Shown here one piece after another: positions 45,661-56,137 of a stretch of 64,000 nucleotides of DNA. The stretch lies in the NCBI RefSeq assembly GCF_000471905.2, contig NW_006496103.1, positions 905,229 through 969,228 of the forward strand, given 5' to 3'. This DNA is from Amborella trichopoda (lineage: Eukaryota > Streptophyta > Magnoliopsida > Amborellales > Amborellaceae). A program made the position numbers and the translations under genes. Numbering within the stretch: the stretch's first letter is position 1; each line of letters starts with the position of its first letter. The notes beneath the pieces are model-generated. The model worked only from the letters and a program-made list of their open reading frames with translations. It was not told the DNA's origin and ran no database searches.

Positions 45661-48602
45661 TGGTCGGATGCCTCGATCTCACTTCCTCAGAGTTAGGTAA
45701 TCGGGTGACACATGTCTCGGGTTCGAAAGACCCGGTATTTGAGACTGCTCTCTCGGGAACCTTGTTCCCAGAACAAGGGCAGGTACCCAACTAGTGAGAG
45801 AGGAATTTTTAATGTGAGGTGGGAACCAACCTCACCTGGGTCCGTGACTTACTCGGGCTGACTTGCACAGGCACCCTCTTAGATCATGATGAAAAGCCCC
45901 CCAGCTTCTTCAACTGGTTTGGACTTGCTTCCCTTGATTTGCAATCTCATTGTTTTCTGCACAACACTAACATGGTTAATTTACAAGACAAGTGGGTCGA
46001 AGGACCCACCTTGCCTTAAGATGATGCACATTCATATAGTAGAGAAAATGAGAAATTAGGGTGATGAATAAGAGGAGAAAAGAGAATAGAACTTGACAAG
46101 GGGACAAGACTAGCATGATAGCTGAACAAGTATAGTGACCGACTCAGAGTGGTAGCAAGACGGCATGGTAACTCATACCGGTACGACGATAATACTCTCG
46201 AAAGCAAGGCCGATATGACTATCCTAATCTAGTTTGGCAGCAAGACGAGCATGGTACCCTGGACCAGCACGACGGCAATACTGCTCGACAGTCAGGCCGC
46301 TATAACAATACTAGACTGAGTCTATCCTTCAGTCGAGAAAGAAAAGAAGAGAAGAGAAGAGAGCGAAGAGAAGACGTGAGACGAAGGAGATAGAAGGTCC
46401 CAGACGACATCAGGCATCGCCCTCCACAGCCGTGGAGTAACAGTGTCGTGGCCCTTGGGCTGCGTTGGACACTGCTACTCGCGACAAAAGGGAAAGTAGT
46501 GAACTGCAGACGGCATTAGCCATCGCTGTCGGCAACACGACCATTCACGGGCGGTGATAGGTATCGCCATATGTGACAAGCACAGAGTGTAAAAGAAGCA
46601 TGCGAATGGCGGAAGGCATCGTCCTCTATAAGAGGTGAGACACAGGTGAAACTCCCTGCGGGTGGCGATTGGCATTGCCACGACCCTTCGCAGACGGTGA
46701 TAGGCATCGTCGTCTGTGACCTGTAAGATGAGAGAAAAATAGTCTGCGGTCGACGATACACATCGCCGCACATGACGTTAGTCCTGGAATTGAAAAAGGT
46801 GCCCGACCCAGTCCTTGAACACGGCCCAGCTCTCCTTGTGTTCCTTCAGGCGGTGTTACGGGCAACGATGACTAACGTCGTATGTGAACCATCCTGAGGA
46901 AAAGAGACGAGGGAAAAGAGAAAGGAAGAAGCTCGTGCATGGTGCTACCGTCGCCATGCATGACCTGCGAAACCACAAAAGGGATAAGAAAGAAAGATGC
47001 ACGACACTACCACTACCGTGCATGGCCTTTAAGAAAGACCAACAAAGAAGAAGAAAACAGACAAAGAAGAAAAACGAGAAAAAGAGAGAGAAGAGGAAGA
47101 GAGAGAAGAAGGGAAGAGAGATAAAATACCTTGAAGATAGGAAGGTACCACTCTAAACTTTCCCTCTCCTCCCTTTCTCTCTCCAAAGGAGAAACGTGAC
47201 CCAACTCCTGCTCTTGAAAAAGAATTTTTATTAATTGAAAGAGGGTCCTTACAATGATTTTTCTTCTCTCCCCTCTTGAATGGAGGTAGCATCTATTTAT
47301 AGACTAAGGCTAAAACGTGCGTGGATTACCCAAAACTAACCCTAATTGATGATAATTACATCTTTTTTTAATTAAATAAAATAAAAAAATAGGGTAAAAA
47401 ATGACTGATTTGCCCCTTCCTAACAATTGGAGAAACTCCAAAACAGTCTCTGCTGATGTTCTTGATTCTTCTCGGATGATCTGTTGATGATCTGTCATCC
47501 GAATGGACAAAATATGATTGCCATCATGTAGGGCCTGATGCTACGATCATTTTGATGTTACTTTTAAGCCATGAATCACACTTTAAAGGCATGATCACGA
47601 AATTTAAAATTTGAATAGATCTTGAAAAACTTTTGATTGATAGTGCCTCTTCATCTTGATGTTTTTCTTCAATATCTTCACTGAATTTCACTGAGCATGT
47701 CACCACGATCATGTTGTAACAAACACAACTCGATTTTGTTCCCAAACGAAGATTTCACAACGTTGGAGTTTTGGCCAGAATTTGGAAATCGTCGCCTGAA
47801 TTTACAAGCACTTTATTGGCTTTGTGTGCGAAATCCGACTGTTCATCTTGTACGGAGTTCGGACCAGAGATAATCCTGAACCTTACACACGCGATGAAAC
47901 TGATCTCATGTCAATCGGACATGCGAACGTCGTGATTTAACCGCTCGAGCGAGGCGTGTCGCTGCTGATTTTTCTGCAACTTTCTTCATAAATCAACAAG
48001 TTCTCTCTAGCGTTTCTTCCTGTTCGAGCGTCCTCACGGGGCGTGCCACATATTGAAATGCTCGTCTTGACGAGACGAACACGCTCACAAAATTTGAGTA
48101 CGATCTGACTCAGGACGAATGAGATATGAACCCCAAAAGTCACTGACTGAGACTGTAAAAATAGCCACCTTTAATGGTAATTTGGTGTAGAGAGGCCATA
48201 CGGGCGGCCTACCCCTTTTCTGTATTTTACCCATAACTTTATCCTAGAGCACCCGATTAGACCGAAACTTGACTCATATGGGTTTTCGACTGTGCTGGAT
48301 CCAATAGCAATGGTCCCACGACCGTTTGATTCTCCTAAAGTAGAGTTGCAGTTATAGGGGTCTATTTCAGGGTGTTAAAGGTCAATTCTGCTGAAATTGT
48401 TTCTTCGTCTGCATAGCCTTAGCCATATCGGATTGTGACGAAACTTGGCAGGAGGATTTTAGGAGTTCTTATGAAGATCATGGCTAGTTCTAGATCCATT
48501 ATGAGACTATGGAAATGTCCACTATTTGTCAGGCTTTATTGACTGGCTTCTCCCTTTTATTCCGCATCGGGGACCCATGGTGCTGAAATATGTCTTCACG
48601 CA
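45661..48602 (-). repeat. 5' LTR of the Tat-like Gypsy
   Basis: It starts TGGTCGGATGCCTCGATC and ends TATGTCTTCACGCA. It is homologous to 28853-31551. The GCGATA motif cluster is at 46440-46770. Confidence 0.88.
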
Positions 48603-49020
48603 ACAGTAAGCTCAAAAAGGGGTTCTAAGTGTGCTCTAGAGAGAGAGAAAGAGTGGGAAAAAAGGAATGGTGTGAGGAAGAGAGAGCTTAAGTACCCTGT
48701 TGGTTGGGTGGCAACCCAAAGCTGGACAAGTGGCAAGCACCACATATGCACAAGGACAAGTGGCGTGTGTGGCAGCACGCATCTGGCAGGTGGCAGTGAC
48801 ATACACGACACTATACTCATGATGCTAGTCCATCTCTCTTCACAAACGGTGTTGCCCCTCTCTCTTCAGAAATGGCGCTGCTCCTCTCTCTTCACGTGCG
48901 ACGATAACCCTCTAACACACACGGTGGTAAGCTCTCCCCCTCACCGGCACTCGTGCTTCTTCTCTCTTAAACTCCTACCGTCGCCTGTGTTTCCATGGCC
49001 GGGAAATCTTGATCCTTACA
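48603..49020 (-). repeat. 5' LTR of the Tekay-like Gypsy, second part
   Basis: It continues exactly where 28852 stopped, after the ACAGT duplication, with AAGCTCAAAAAGGGGTTC. It ends CGGGAAATCTTGATCCTTACA like the left LTR (22060). Confidence 0.92.
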
Positions 49021-50039
49021 CTCTCAATCTATAAATAAGTACTAGGATTATCAAGGATAAAATTCCCCCATATATTTATTTATTTGGGATGCAAGAGCCC
49101 TTATAATAAAAGAGCAAATATGTTATCTATTTTTAATGAAGATATCTCATTAAAAAAAAACGAGCAAATCAAATTCTTTAGGTCATTTGTTTTCTCATTA
49201 CGGACCACCGGACAGAGACAATGTAAAATAATGGACCTGCACCAAAATCAACAATTCGAAGTAGGATATAAAGGTTAACATAGATGTTATCCATTTTTAA
49301 TGAAGATATGTACAACAACCAGCAGGTAGCAGAGCTTCCTCTGTCTTCTGCGTTTTTTTTTTTTTTGAAGGGAGCGTAATATCTTGTGGGTAGGCAACAA
49401 CATTTGTTCCTCTTCTCGATATTGATCGAAGACAGAGAGAATGAGCATTTTGTGGTATGGCCTTAACGTTGAGTTATCCAAAACTCTCAACAGCCTCTTC
49501 AAACATGCTTAAAAAAAATAGAGTTTTGTGGTAACGTGCCAGCTCTTGTACCCGCAATTGAGAATATTGTGGGATCCAATACCAAACCCCTATTTTTGTG
49601 GATGTTGCAGAGAGTTCTAATTCCAAGCCCCTATTTTATGGATGTTGCAGAGAGTAAATCAAAGTGATCACTAGCCCTATTTATGTGGATGTTGTAGAGA
49701 GTAAATCAAAGTGATCAACTAAAAAAAAAGGTAGTCAATCCCATATCACAGAGTATCATATGTCCATTTCACAACTTATCAGACAAAGGGAGTGCACGCA
49801 TAAAAAATGAGATAGAGGTTATTTGAAATTGATTAATACAAAGGGAGTGCACGCATACTTATCCTTTAATTAATTAACATTGTGAATAAGATAGCAGCAG
49901 GTGATATTTGAAGCACGATTTATACACTAAAAATAAATTGGGCATAGATCGTAACAAATAAATCACTTAATCTCTATCGTTAAAAAAATTCAGAGTAAAA
50001 AAAATAGGGAAGATGGAACCTAGATGCTTTGATGCCAAT
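49021..50039 (-). other. 5' leader of the split Copia element
   Basis: Untranslated sequence between the right LTR and the nested Gypsy. It includes an imperfect three-fold repeat of CCCTATTT..GTGGATGTTG(C/T)AGAGAG (49580-49710), and two copies of ATCCATTTTTAATGAAGATAT-like sequence near 49120 and 49290. There is no coding. The leader continues at 19020-18845 beyond the nest. Confidence 0.7.
50027..50039 (-). other. Primer-binding site (initiator Met tRNA) of the split Copia element
   Basis: Minus-strand TTGGCATCAAAGC abuts the LTR edge. It differs from TGGTATCAGAGC by two bases. Confidence 0.75.
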
Positions 50040-50439
50040 GTTAGTAAATGTTGATGGAGCAGGGATGAGATCAACCTACAGAAAATGCCGTGAGGCTGGT
50101 GATCGTAGAGCCCAGATTTTTCTTGCCCTTTTGAGAGAGAGAAGATAAGTTTTGTGTTTACAGATGAAACTCTATATATCTTTCTTTTTTGCTGCGTTCT
50201 TCCTCTTTTTGGCTTCCCATTTTATAGGGAGAAGAAAATGGCTTAACGATTATCTTTCCAATAGGTGTCTGAGAAAGGGTCTTCCCTGATCGTAGGGACA
50301 TTCATCCAATGTTCATATGGATGTTGGTTCATGTGAACGTTGGATGTGATAAGTATAGGATTCCTCCCATAATTATAGGCCTCTCAGCCCACAATTGTAG
50401 GCAAAGTCACGCTACGCCTTATGGCCATACATGTTAACA
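50040..50439 (-). repeat. 5' LTR of the split Copia element
   Basis: It begins TGTTAGTAAATGTTGATGG and ends ATACATGTTAACA, and is homologous to 14323-14723. It is followed by the duplication GTTTG. Confidence 0.92.
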
Positions 50440-51430
50440 GTTTGGAGTTCACATGTTCTTCTAAAGGTGCAATTATTATTTATGAGTTGCTTGTCAATAT
50501 AAACTTGCCACACCTAATAACTTAAGGAAAAAGGGGATTTATCCTAACTAACATATGTATCCTTTGTAAGGCTGACAATGAATCATGGGACCATCACCTT
50601 CTTCATTGCCATTTCACAATGGGGCTTTGGGGTTGGGGTAGGCAGTTCCAATTCATATCATTTCTAATAAAATGGATTTGGTGCTGCAACAATGGAGTCC
50701 ACCTGGCATTTTAAAGATGAGCACAATTTTATGGAGATCGATTTGGGTGAGTATTATGTGGAATATTTGGAAAGAGAGTAATAGGATAACCTTTGATGGA
50801 GTAATGTTTCAACCTGTCTATCCTTAAGTCAAACATCTTAGTATTAGTGGCAAAACAGTCCTTAACTGACAAAGATTACAAGTTTATTTGTTATGATCAA
50901 ATTATTATGAATCCTAAAAAAGTAGAAAACTTATCCCTCACGATTCAAAGAAGGCATGTATTATGGTCCCCTCTACCGGTGAACTTCTTGGAGGTCAATT
51001 TCGATAGTAGCTCTCTTGGTTATCCCAATTCAGCTAGATATGGTGGACTTATCAGAGACCATACATGTGATCTAATTATTTCCTTTTTAGATCATTACAT
51101 TAATGCAACTTCTAATGAGGCAGAAGCTAGAGGCTTGCTAGAGGATCTAAGCTTATTTCTTTGTTGGAGGGTCAGAAGATCATAGAGAGAGACTTGACAA
51201 ATATTATTACTTGGATAAAGGTGAATATAGATCACCTGGGAGACTAGGCCTCATACTAGATGAGATCAGAGTGCTCTTTCAGTGTTTTAGAGAAGCCAAT
51301 TCTAAGGACGATTCGCTTGCAAAAGGTGGTGTCCATCAATCCTCGAAGGTCGTCACCACGTTCTCCTAATCTGGTGACTCTTTATTTTTTTTCTTACGCA
51401 GTATTTTCATTTTAATAGAAGGTTATTATA
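50440..51430 (+). pseudogene. LINE segment 5: zinc finger and RNase H domain, 3' end
   Basis: The LINE resumes exactly at the Copia duplication. It gives TNICILCKADNESWDHHLLH C, a CCHC 'zf-RVT' finger (about 50550-50605), then FTMGLWGWG. The RNase H domain is in 50847-51185, with NFLEVNFDSSSLGYPNSARY, GGLIRDHTCDLIISF and ATSNEAEARGL. A frame change gives EGQKIIERDLTNIITWIK and the tail FREANSKDDSLAKGGVHQSS to about 51350. The C-terminal RNase H marks a plant L1 clade. A 3' A-rich tail is not clear. Confidence 0.85.
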
Positions 51431-51768
51431 AAAAGGAAGACAAATGAATAAAGTTTATTTAGCTTTGAGATGACAAAACTATTTTTGTGATAATTTTGTT
51501 TTTCTTTTTCATATTGAACAAGAGTACTCTGTGTCCTACTAGTGTTACATTGATGACGATACATGTGTTTATTACATGTCTTAATTTTCTAGTCCTTTAT
51601 TCCAAAAATCCACTACTTGACGTCACTAAAACTTCCAAAAATATAAGAAATGAAATGTAAAAATTTAAAGTATTCCATGCAAGACAATTTAGAAATATAT
51701 TATCACTTTAAGTTTTTGAGTTTTTAAATAATGTTCACTTTTAAAAAAATTAGTTATGGAAATGTTTA

Positions 51769-51976
51769 TATAAAGTAGCAACTTTATTTGTAAAAAGAGG
51801 TTGCAATAATTTACACTATCCATTTTATTTGGAGGATATAGATTCGAGACACTCTTAAAAGGCATGACAAGTATTGACATTGACTTAAAATATGTATCAA
51901 ATCTATACCATCCAAATAAAATAGGCGGTATAGAGTATCATAACTTTATTTATACAAATAAGGTTGCAACCTTATA
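51769..51976. mobile_element. Foldback MITE, about 208 bp
   Basis: The termini TATAAAGTAGCAAC and (minus strand) TATAAGGTTGCAAC are inverted. Inverted similarity extends through TTTATTTGTA(A/T)AAA and on to (C/T)ATTTTATTTGGA(G/T)G(A/G)TATAGAT, nearly the whole element. The target duplication is unclear. Confidence 0.6.
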
Positions 51977-52169
51977 CAAACAACGCTTTTAGTTATAACA
52001 TCCTAAAAATTGTTGACAAGTACCCATTTTTATATGACAGTAATATTTAAAGAAAGTTATATATACCCCTTGGACCATATTTTCTCGGCAACGCTCAATA
52101 TTTTTAAAGCACATCACTTACCTTAATAGCTTTTATTTTTACAACCCCCGTCCTCCCAATAAAAAATAT

Positions 52170-52640
52170 ATGATTGCTTCTCTCTCTTAAAACTTGAAAT
52201 TTTAGATTTTAGATAGTTAAATATCTCAAAATATTTAGAGAGAGAAAATACCTCAAATTTCAAATGTTTAGAGAGATATGCTACCTTAAAACTTTTAGGG
52301 AGAGAAACTATCTTAAATTTCAAGTTTTAGTAAGAGAAATTATCTCAAATTTTTAAAAAAACTTTTAGTTAAAGTTAAATAAGTAAAAAACTTGAAGTTT
52401 CAGATAAGTTCTCTCTCTAAAACTCGAAATTCAAGATAGTTTATTTCTCTAAAAAATTAAAAATTGAGACACTTTCTCTCTAAATTTTGAAACTTGAGTG
52501 GTTTTTCTCTCAAAAAATATGAAATTTGAGAGAGTTTCTTTATCTAAAATTTGAATGTTGAGGCTTTAAGAGAGAAAGTACCTTGAATGTTGAGGCTTTA
52601 AGAGAGATGTAAAATTAGAAAGTATTAGGGTAGTGCTTGG
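52170..52640 (+). repeat. AGAGAGAAACTATCTCAAATTT degenerate minisatellite, block 1
   Basis: Repeats of TTTTAGAGAGAGAAACTATC, then T(C/T)AAATTTCAAG, every 25-45 bp. The same family fills 59880-61430 in intron 1 of the host gene. Confidence 0.75.
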
Positions 52641-54073
52641 TTTAAAAAGTACTAGGGGGTATGGTTAGAGAGTGTGTAATCAAGGGATATCTATAATTTT
52701 CCCTAATATTTACTTTTACCTTCTTTGCCTAAATAGTCAAACACCACACGCAACAACATCTATAACCATATCATACCCATATAAGAAATCGTAAAATAAA
52801 GAACGTTTGAATCTAGAAAGAGAAAGTGTTCGACAAAAAGTAGAGAGGACGAAAGTGAAAATGTTCGACAAAAATTAGAGAGGAAGAAACTTTATCAACA
52901 ATACAATTTCCCCGCAAAGAATAGGATTTTTTTCTTCTTATTTTCTATCCAGCCAAGTTTATAATTAAAGTGAAGCAGTCCATAACCACTTCGATATACA
53001 ATCCAATCCATAAAGATGTCCCTTGGTTGTTCCTGGAAAATCATAGAACTTAGCAGCCAGGTTTAAAAAAATAGATCGGTGATTCGAATTGGTCACGCTG
53101 ATACTCGTGTCGGACGAAGAATTGGTGGATCGGATCGGAGAATCAGTGAAATCGACAATTTTTGTTTAAAAATATATTTTAAAACTCACTATAAATTTTT
53201 AAAATAGAATTCGTTTAGATCCTAAAAGAATTTTGGAGTGGTGCATTATGTACTTTCATGAGTTTGTAAAAATAGGTGAATATAGAGATACTATTTTCCT
53301 ATCTAGATGTCTGTACTCTATATAATTATCAATTATACTACTACTAATACAGTACTATAATATTACATCAAAATAATTTAATAATATTAAAAAATACTTC
53401 TATATTACAAGATTTAAAATAATCATTTCCCATATAGAACATATTAGAAAACACTTCATAATAGAAATATATTTAAAAAATACTATAATTTCTCCAAAAT
53501 CTAATTTTTTAGGTTTCTAAAAAAATAGTGACAAAAATCTTATTTTCAACTATAAGAAAAAATAATACATAACATAATTTATAATGAAAATAAAATTACA
53601 ATATTTGCTTATCAATGTATAATTATAAATTAATATTATAATAAATATTTTTGGTTATTACTAAAAATATCTATAATTAGTATTTTTTAAGTTTTTTAAA
53701 AAATCAGAGGTGTTACATTATGTGCTTTCATTTGTTACAAAAATACGTGCCTATGGAGACGTTTCCCAATTTGGATGTATCTATAATTATTAATTAAATT
53801 AAATATTATAATATTGCATTAAAATGATTAATTTTTTTTAAAACTCCATTTTATATAATTAAGAAAATAATACCCCTTATTGATTAGTACCACATTAAAT
53901 ATTGATTACCTATCTTTGCTCATCTAAAATTAAAACGACTAACTACCTATAATATTATATATTGAAATTAGAGTTATTAATTTATATTTTACAATTATTG
54001 TACATACAAATTAAAATAAATTTAAATTTTGTCTTATAATATCATCTAAATTTTAAAAACTTAACAACTATAA

Positions 54074-54164
54074 CAAAAAATAATATATTACATAACTATA
54101 ATACAAAAAAAATAATATATTACATAACTATAATACAAAAAAAATAATATATTACATAACTATT
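54074..54164 (+). repeat. 32-bp tandem repeat, three copies
   Basis: Near-identical units with AAAAAAAATAATATATTACA followed by TAACTATAATAC. Confidence 0.8.
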
Positions 54165-54183
54165 AATAGGATACACTAGAGGG

Positions 54184-54328
54184 AGATTGTTATTAAAATA
54201 GGAGTTTATAGAGAGAGAGAAGGCGAGAGAGAGAACAACGAGGTGCAAAGGTGGGATATTGTTATTAAAATAGGAGTTTAGAGAGAGAGACAAGGCGAGA
54301 GAGAGAACAACGAGGTGCAAAGGTGAAG
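54184..54328 (+). repeat. About 73-bp tandem duplication
   Basis: Two copies containing ATTGTTATTAAAATAGGAGT and ending GAACAACGAGGTGCAAAGGT. Confidence 0.85.
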
Positions 54329-54337
54329 GTTAATTAG

Positions 54338-54377
54338 TCCCACGTCGAAAATAGAATCAGGCTTTTTCCTATATAAA
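54338..54377 (+). promoter_or_regulatory. TCCCACGTCG plus TATA module, copy 3
   Basis: TCCCACGTCG at 54338-54347 and TATATAAA at 54370-54377, again 32 bases apart from start to start. Confidence 0.45.
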
Positions 54378-54488
54378 GGCTCAACACTAAGCCAATATGG
54401 CATTGCATGTTTAATACATATGAGGCGGCTTATCATTAGTTGGGGAGCCACAGATTCTTTGATTAAGAAGTTGATTTATTGTAGCGAC

Positions 54489-54597
54489 ACACTAATCAAA
54501 GCAATGGTTTGAAAAAAAATGGATCGGTGATTAGAATCGGACACACTAATCAAAGCAATGGTTTGAAAAAAAATGGAACGGTGACTAGAATCGGTCA
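54489..54597 (+). repeat. Direct duplication at the terminus of hAT-like copy 4
   Basis: CACACTAATCAAAGCAATGG and the following TTTGAAAAAAAATGGA(T/A)CGG occur twice, about 54 bp apart. The duplicated part spans the element's end and its flank. Confidence 0.75.
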
Positions 54598-55445
54598 CAC
54601 CCATACCCGTGTTATCGGAGGAATCGATAATTTTTGTCCCAAAAAACTTTCAATAAATCTCTAAAAATATTGTTCTAAAAGAAATTAGGAGTGATGCATT
54701 ATGTTTTTTTATTACTTTATAAAAATAGGTGAATAATGAGACGACGTTTTCTTCTATGGATGTCTGTATAATTATAATTATATAATATTGCATCAAAATA
54801 ATTTAAAAATATTAAAAAATATTCCATATTATAAGACTAAAAGTCATAAATTTTCATATAAAGTGAAATTAGTATCACCTCAAAGTACCAATTATTTAGT
54901 AATTCGGTTTACTCATTGCAAATTATCACAACCTAACTAACTATGTTATCATATGCGGAATTTGTAATTATATTTTATAATTATTTTACTATATAAATAA
55001 GAACAAATCTAAACTGTCTTATATTATCGTCTAATTTAAAAATATTATTTACAATAATAAAAAAATTGTATTATATAATTTATAATTCGAATAAATCAAT
55101 AAATATTAATTATAATTTCATAATAAATTATATCATTGAAATAAGAGAATCAAACATAGAGGACCAATGACAAGGCTATTAATTTATAATTTTTAATGTA
55201 TTATCATTGAAATAATAAATTTTTAAGAAAACGGATGGGCTTAATCAATATATAGATAATTAATTACTAATTTACAATATTTGGGTTATTAATGTATAAT
55301 GATAATATGTTAATGTATTACTTCTTATATTCAAGTGATCCATCTTAATAAAAAATATAATATATTAATATAGTAGATAGGCAAATAAAATAACTAAAAA
55401 ATGTACTAACCCAAAAAAAAAATAAATAAATAAATAAATGTTATA

Positions 55446-55545
55446 TTAGAGAGAGAGAATGCTATTGGCGGGTGTGAGAGAGAGACTGCTAATGGCGGGT
55501 GTGAGAGAGAGACTGCAGGGTGCCAGGGAGAGAGAGGGAGACGCT
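55446..55545 (+). repeat. GAGAGAGA(GA)CTGCTAATGGCGGGTGT repeat
   Basis: Two to three units with GCTA(T/A)TGGCGGGTGTGAGAG. An (AATA)n run lies just before it. Confidence 0.7.
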
Positions 55546-55697
55546 AATTGGGTCAAAGTGAACCAAGAAGCATGTGTGAATATCAATGTATAAAATAGTC
55601 AAAGAGAAATCTCGAATTAAAGTTAACAAAAAACGAAAGAAAAAAAAGAGAGAAATCTCGAATTCTCATTCCTTTTGATGATTTCTGCATGGCATTC

Positions 55698-55861
55698 AGC
55701 TGAATATATTTATGACCAATGTTAACACAACAATTACAATAAACAGTATATTAAGCTGAATATATTTATGACGAATGTTAACACAACACTTACAATAAAC
55801 AGTATATTAAGCTGAATATATTTATGACCAATGTTAACACAACAATTACAATAAACAGTAT
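55698..55861 (+). repeat. 56-bp tandem triplication downstream of the GA2ox gene
   Basis: Three units starting at 55698, 55754 and 55810, each opening AGCTGAATATATTTATGAC. They differ at only a few bases. They lie 280-440 bp past the stop codon of the host gene, so they are in its 3' flank or a long 3' UTR. Confidence 0.92.
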
Positions 55862-56056
55862 TATTAAAATTTTACAAACCTATGAAGTTTGTAATGAGTT
55901 TTTTTCACATAGAAACCTTGCACAATATATGTATTAGGCAGAGGAGCCCATATATCCTCCAACCCATCAAAATATAACCTTAAAAAATTCTTACAAGGTA
56001 CATAAACAAGGAAAAGAAAAGTAAACATAAAACAAATATTTTTCACCATCACTTTC

Positions 56057-56062
56057 TTTATT
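56057..56062 (-). terminator. Candidate poly(A) signal AATAAA
   Basis: Minus-strand AATAAA lies about 76 bases after the GA2ox stop codon, a usual distance for a plant 3' UTR. AT-rich sequence follows. Confidence 0.35.
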
Positions 56063-56137
56063 GGTTTTATAAACTATACTTTTGAATTTATTTAATAGTA
56101 TATTTTTCTTTTAGGTGATATTATTTTTCATTTTCAT

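Larger units (their letters stand above)
28853..48602 (-). mobile_element. Tat/Ogre-like Gypsy retrotransposon keeping gag-protease but lacking pol
   Basis: LTRs are 28853-31551 and 45661-48602. The perfect duplication ACAGT (28848-28852 and 48603-48607) shows insertion into the LTR of the Tekay-like Gypsy. The minus-strand primer-binding region ATTTGACGACTCCACTGGGG abuts the right LTR, a form common in large plant Gypsy elements. The interior has gag and protease at about 40560-45050. The left half carries tandem arrays, an inserted hAT-like element and a solo LTR, with no recognisable reverse transcriptase, RNase H or integrase. This suggests a non-autonomous terminal-repeat element with a gag gene. 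Confidence 0.88.
19021..49020 (-). mobile_element. Gypsy (Tekay/Del-like chromovirus) retrotransposon, its 5' LTR split by another Gypsy
   Basis: The left LTR is 19021-22060. The interior, 22061-26490, holds gag, protease, RT, RNase H, integrase and a chromodomain, all on the minus strand. The right LTR is in two parts, 26491-28852 and 48603-49020, joined across a nested element. The flanking 5-mers are CCCTC (19016-19020) and CTCTC (49021-49025), 4 of 5 matching. It sits in the 5' leader of the split Copia element. Gene order, protease motif and C-terminal chromodomain point to the Tekay/Del chromovirus lineage; this is inferred from motifs, not from a tree. Confidence 0.9.
14323..50439 (-). 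mobile_element. Autonomous-type Copia retrotransposon, split by a 30-kb nested insertion
   Basis: Its two 0.4-kb LTRs lie 36 kb apart (14323-14723 and 50040-50439), yet they are flanked by the perfect duplication GTTTG (14318-14322 and 50440-50444). The element reads right to left: right LTR, primer-binding site, leader (50039-49021), a nested Gypsy element (19021-49020), the rest of the leader, gag, protease, integrase, reverse transcriptase, RNase H, polypurine tract, left LTR. Without the nested insertions it would be about 6 kb. The gene order protease-integrase-RT-RNase H is the Copia order. All frames carry stops. Confidence 0.9.
51431..53054. other. AT-rich flank between the transposon nest and the hAT-like copies
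   Basis: No gene is visible. The stretch contains a foldback MITE (51769-51976), the AGAGAGAAACTAT minisatellite block (52170-52640) and otherwise unassigned sequence. Confidence 0.6.
53055..55400 (+). mobile_element. hAT-like copies 3 and 4 (left ends only), AT-rich
   Basis: One terminus is at about 53055 (CAGGTTTAAAAAAATAGATC then GGTGATTCGAATTGG) and another at 54505-54640 (CAATGGTTTGAAAAAAAATG then GATCGGTGA). Both match the right end of copy 1 read on the minus strand, over more than 200 bp. No matching right termini are found, so the limits are open. Copy 4 appears to lie inside or beside copy 3. No transposase is visible. Confidence 0.45.
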
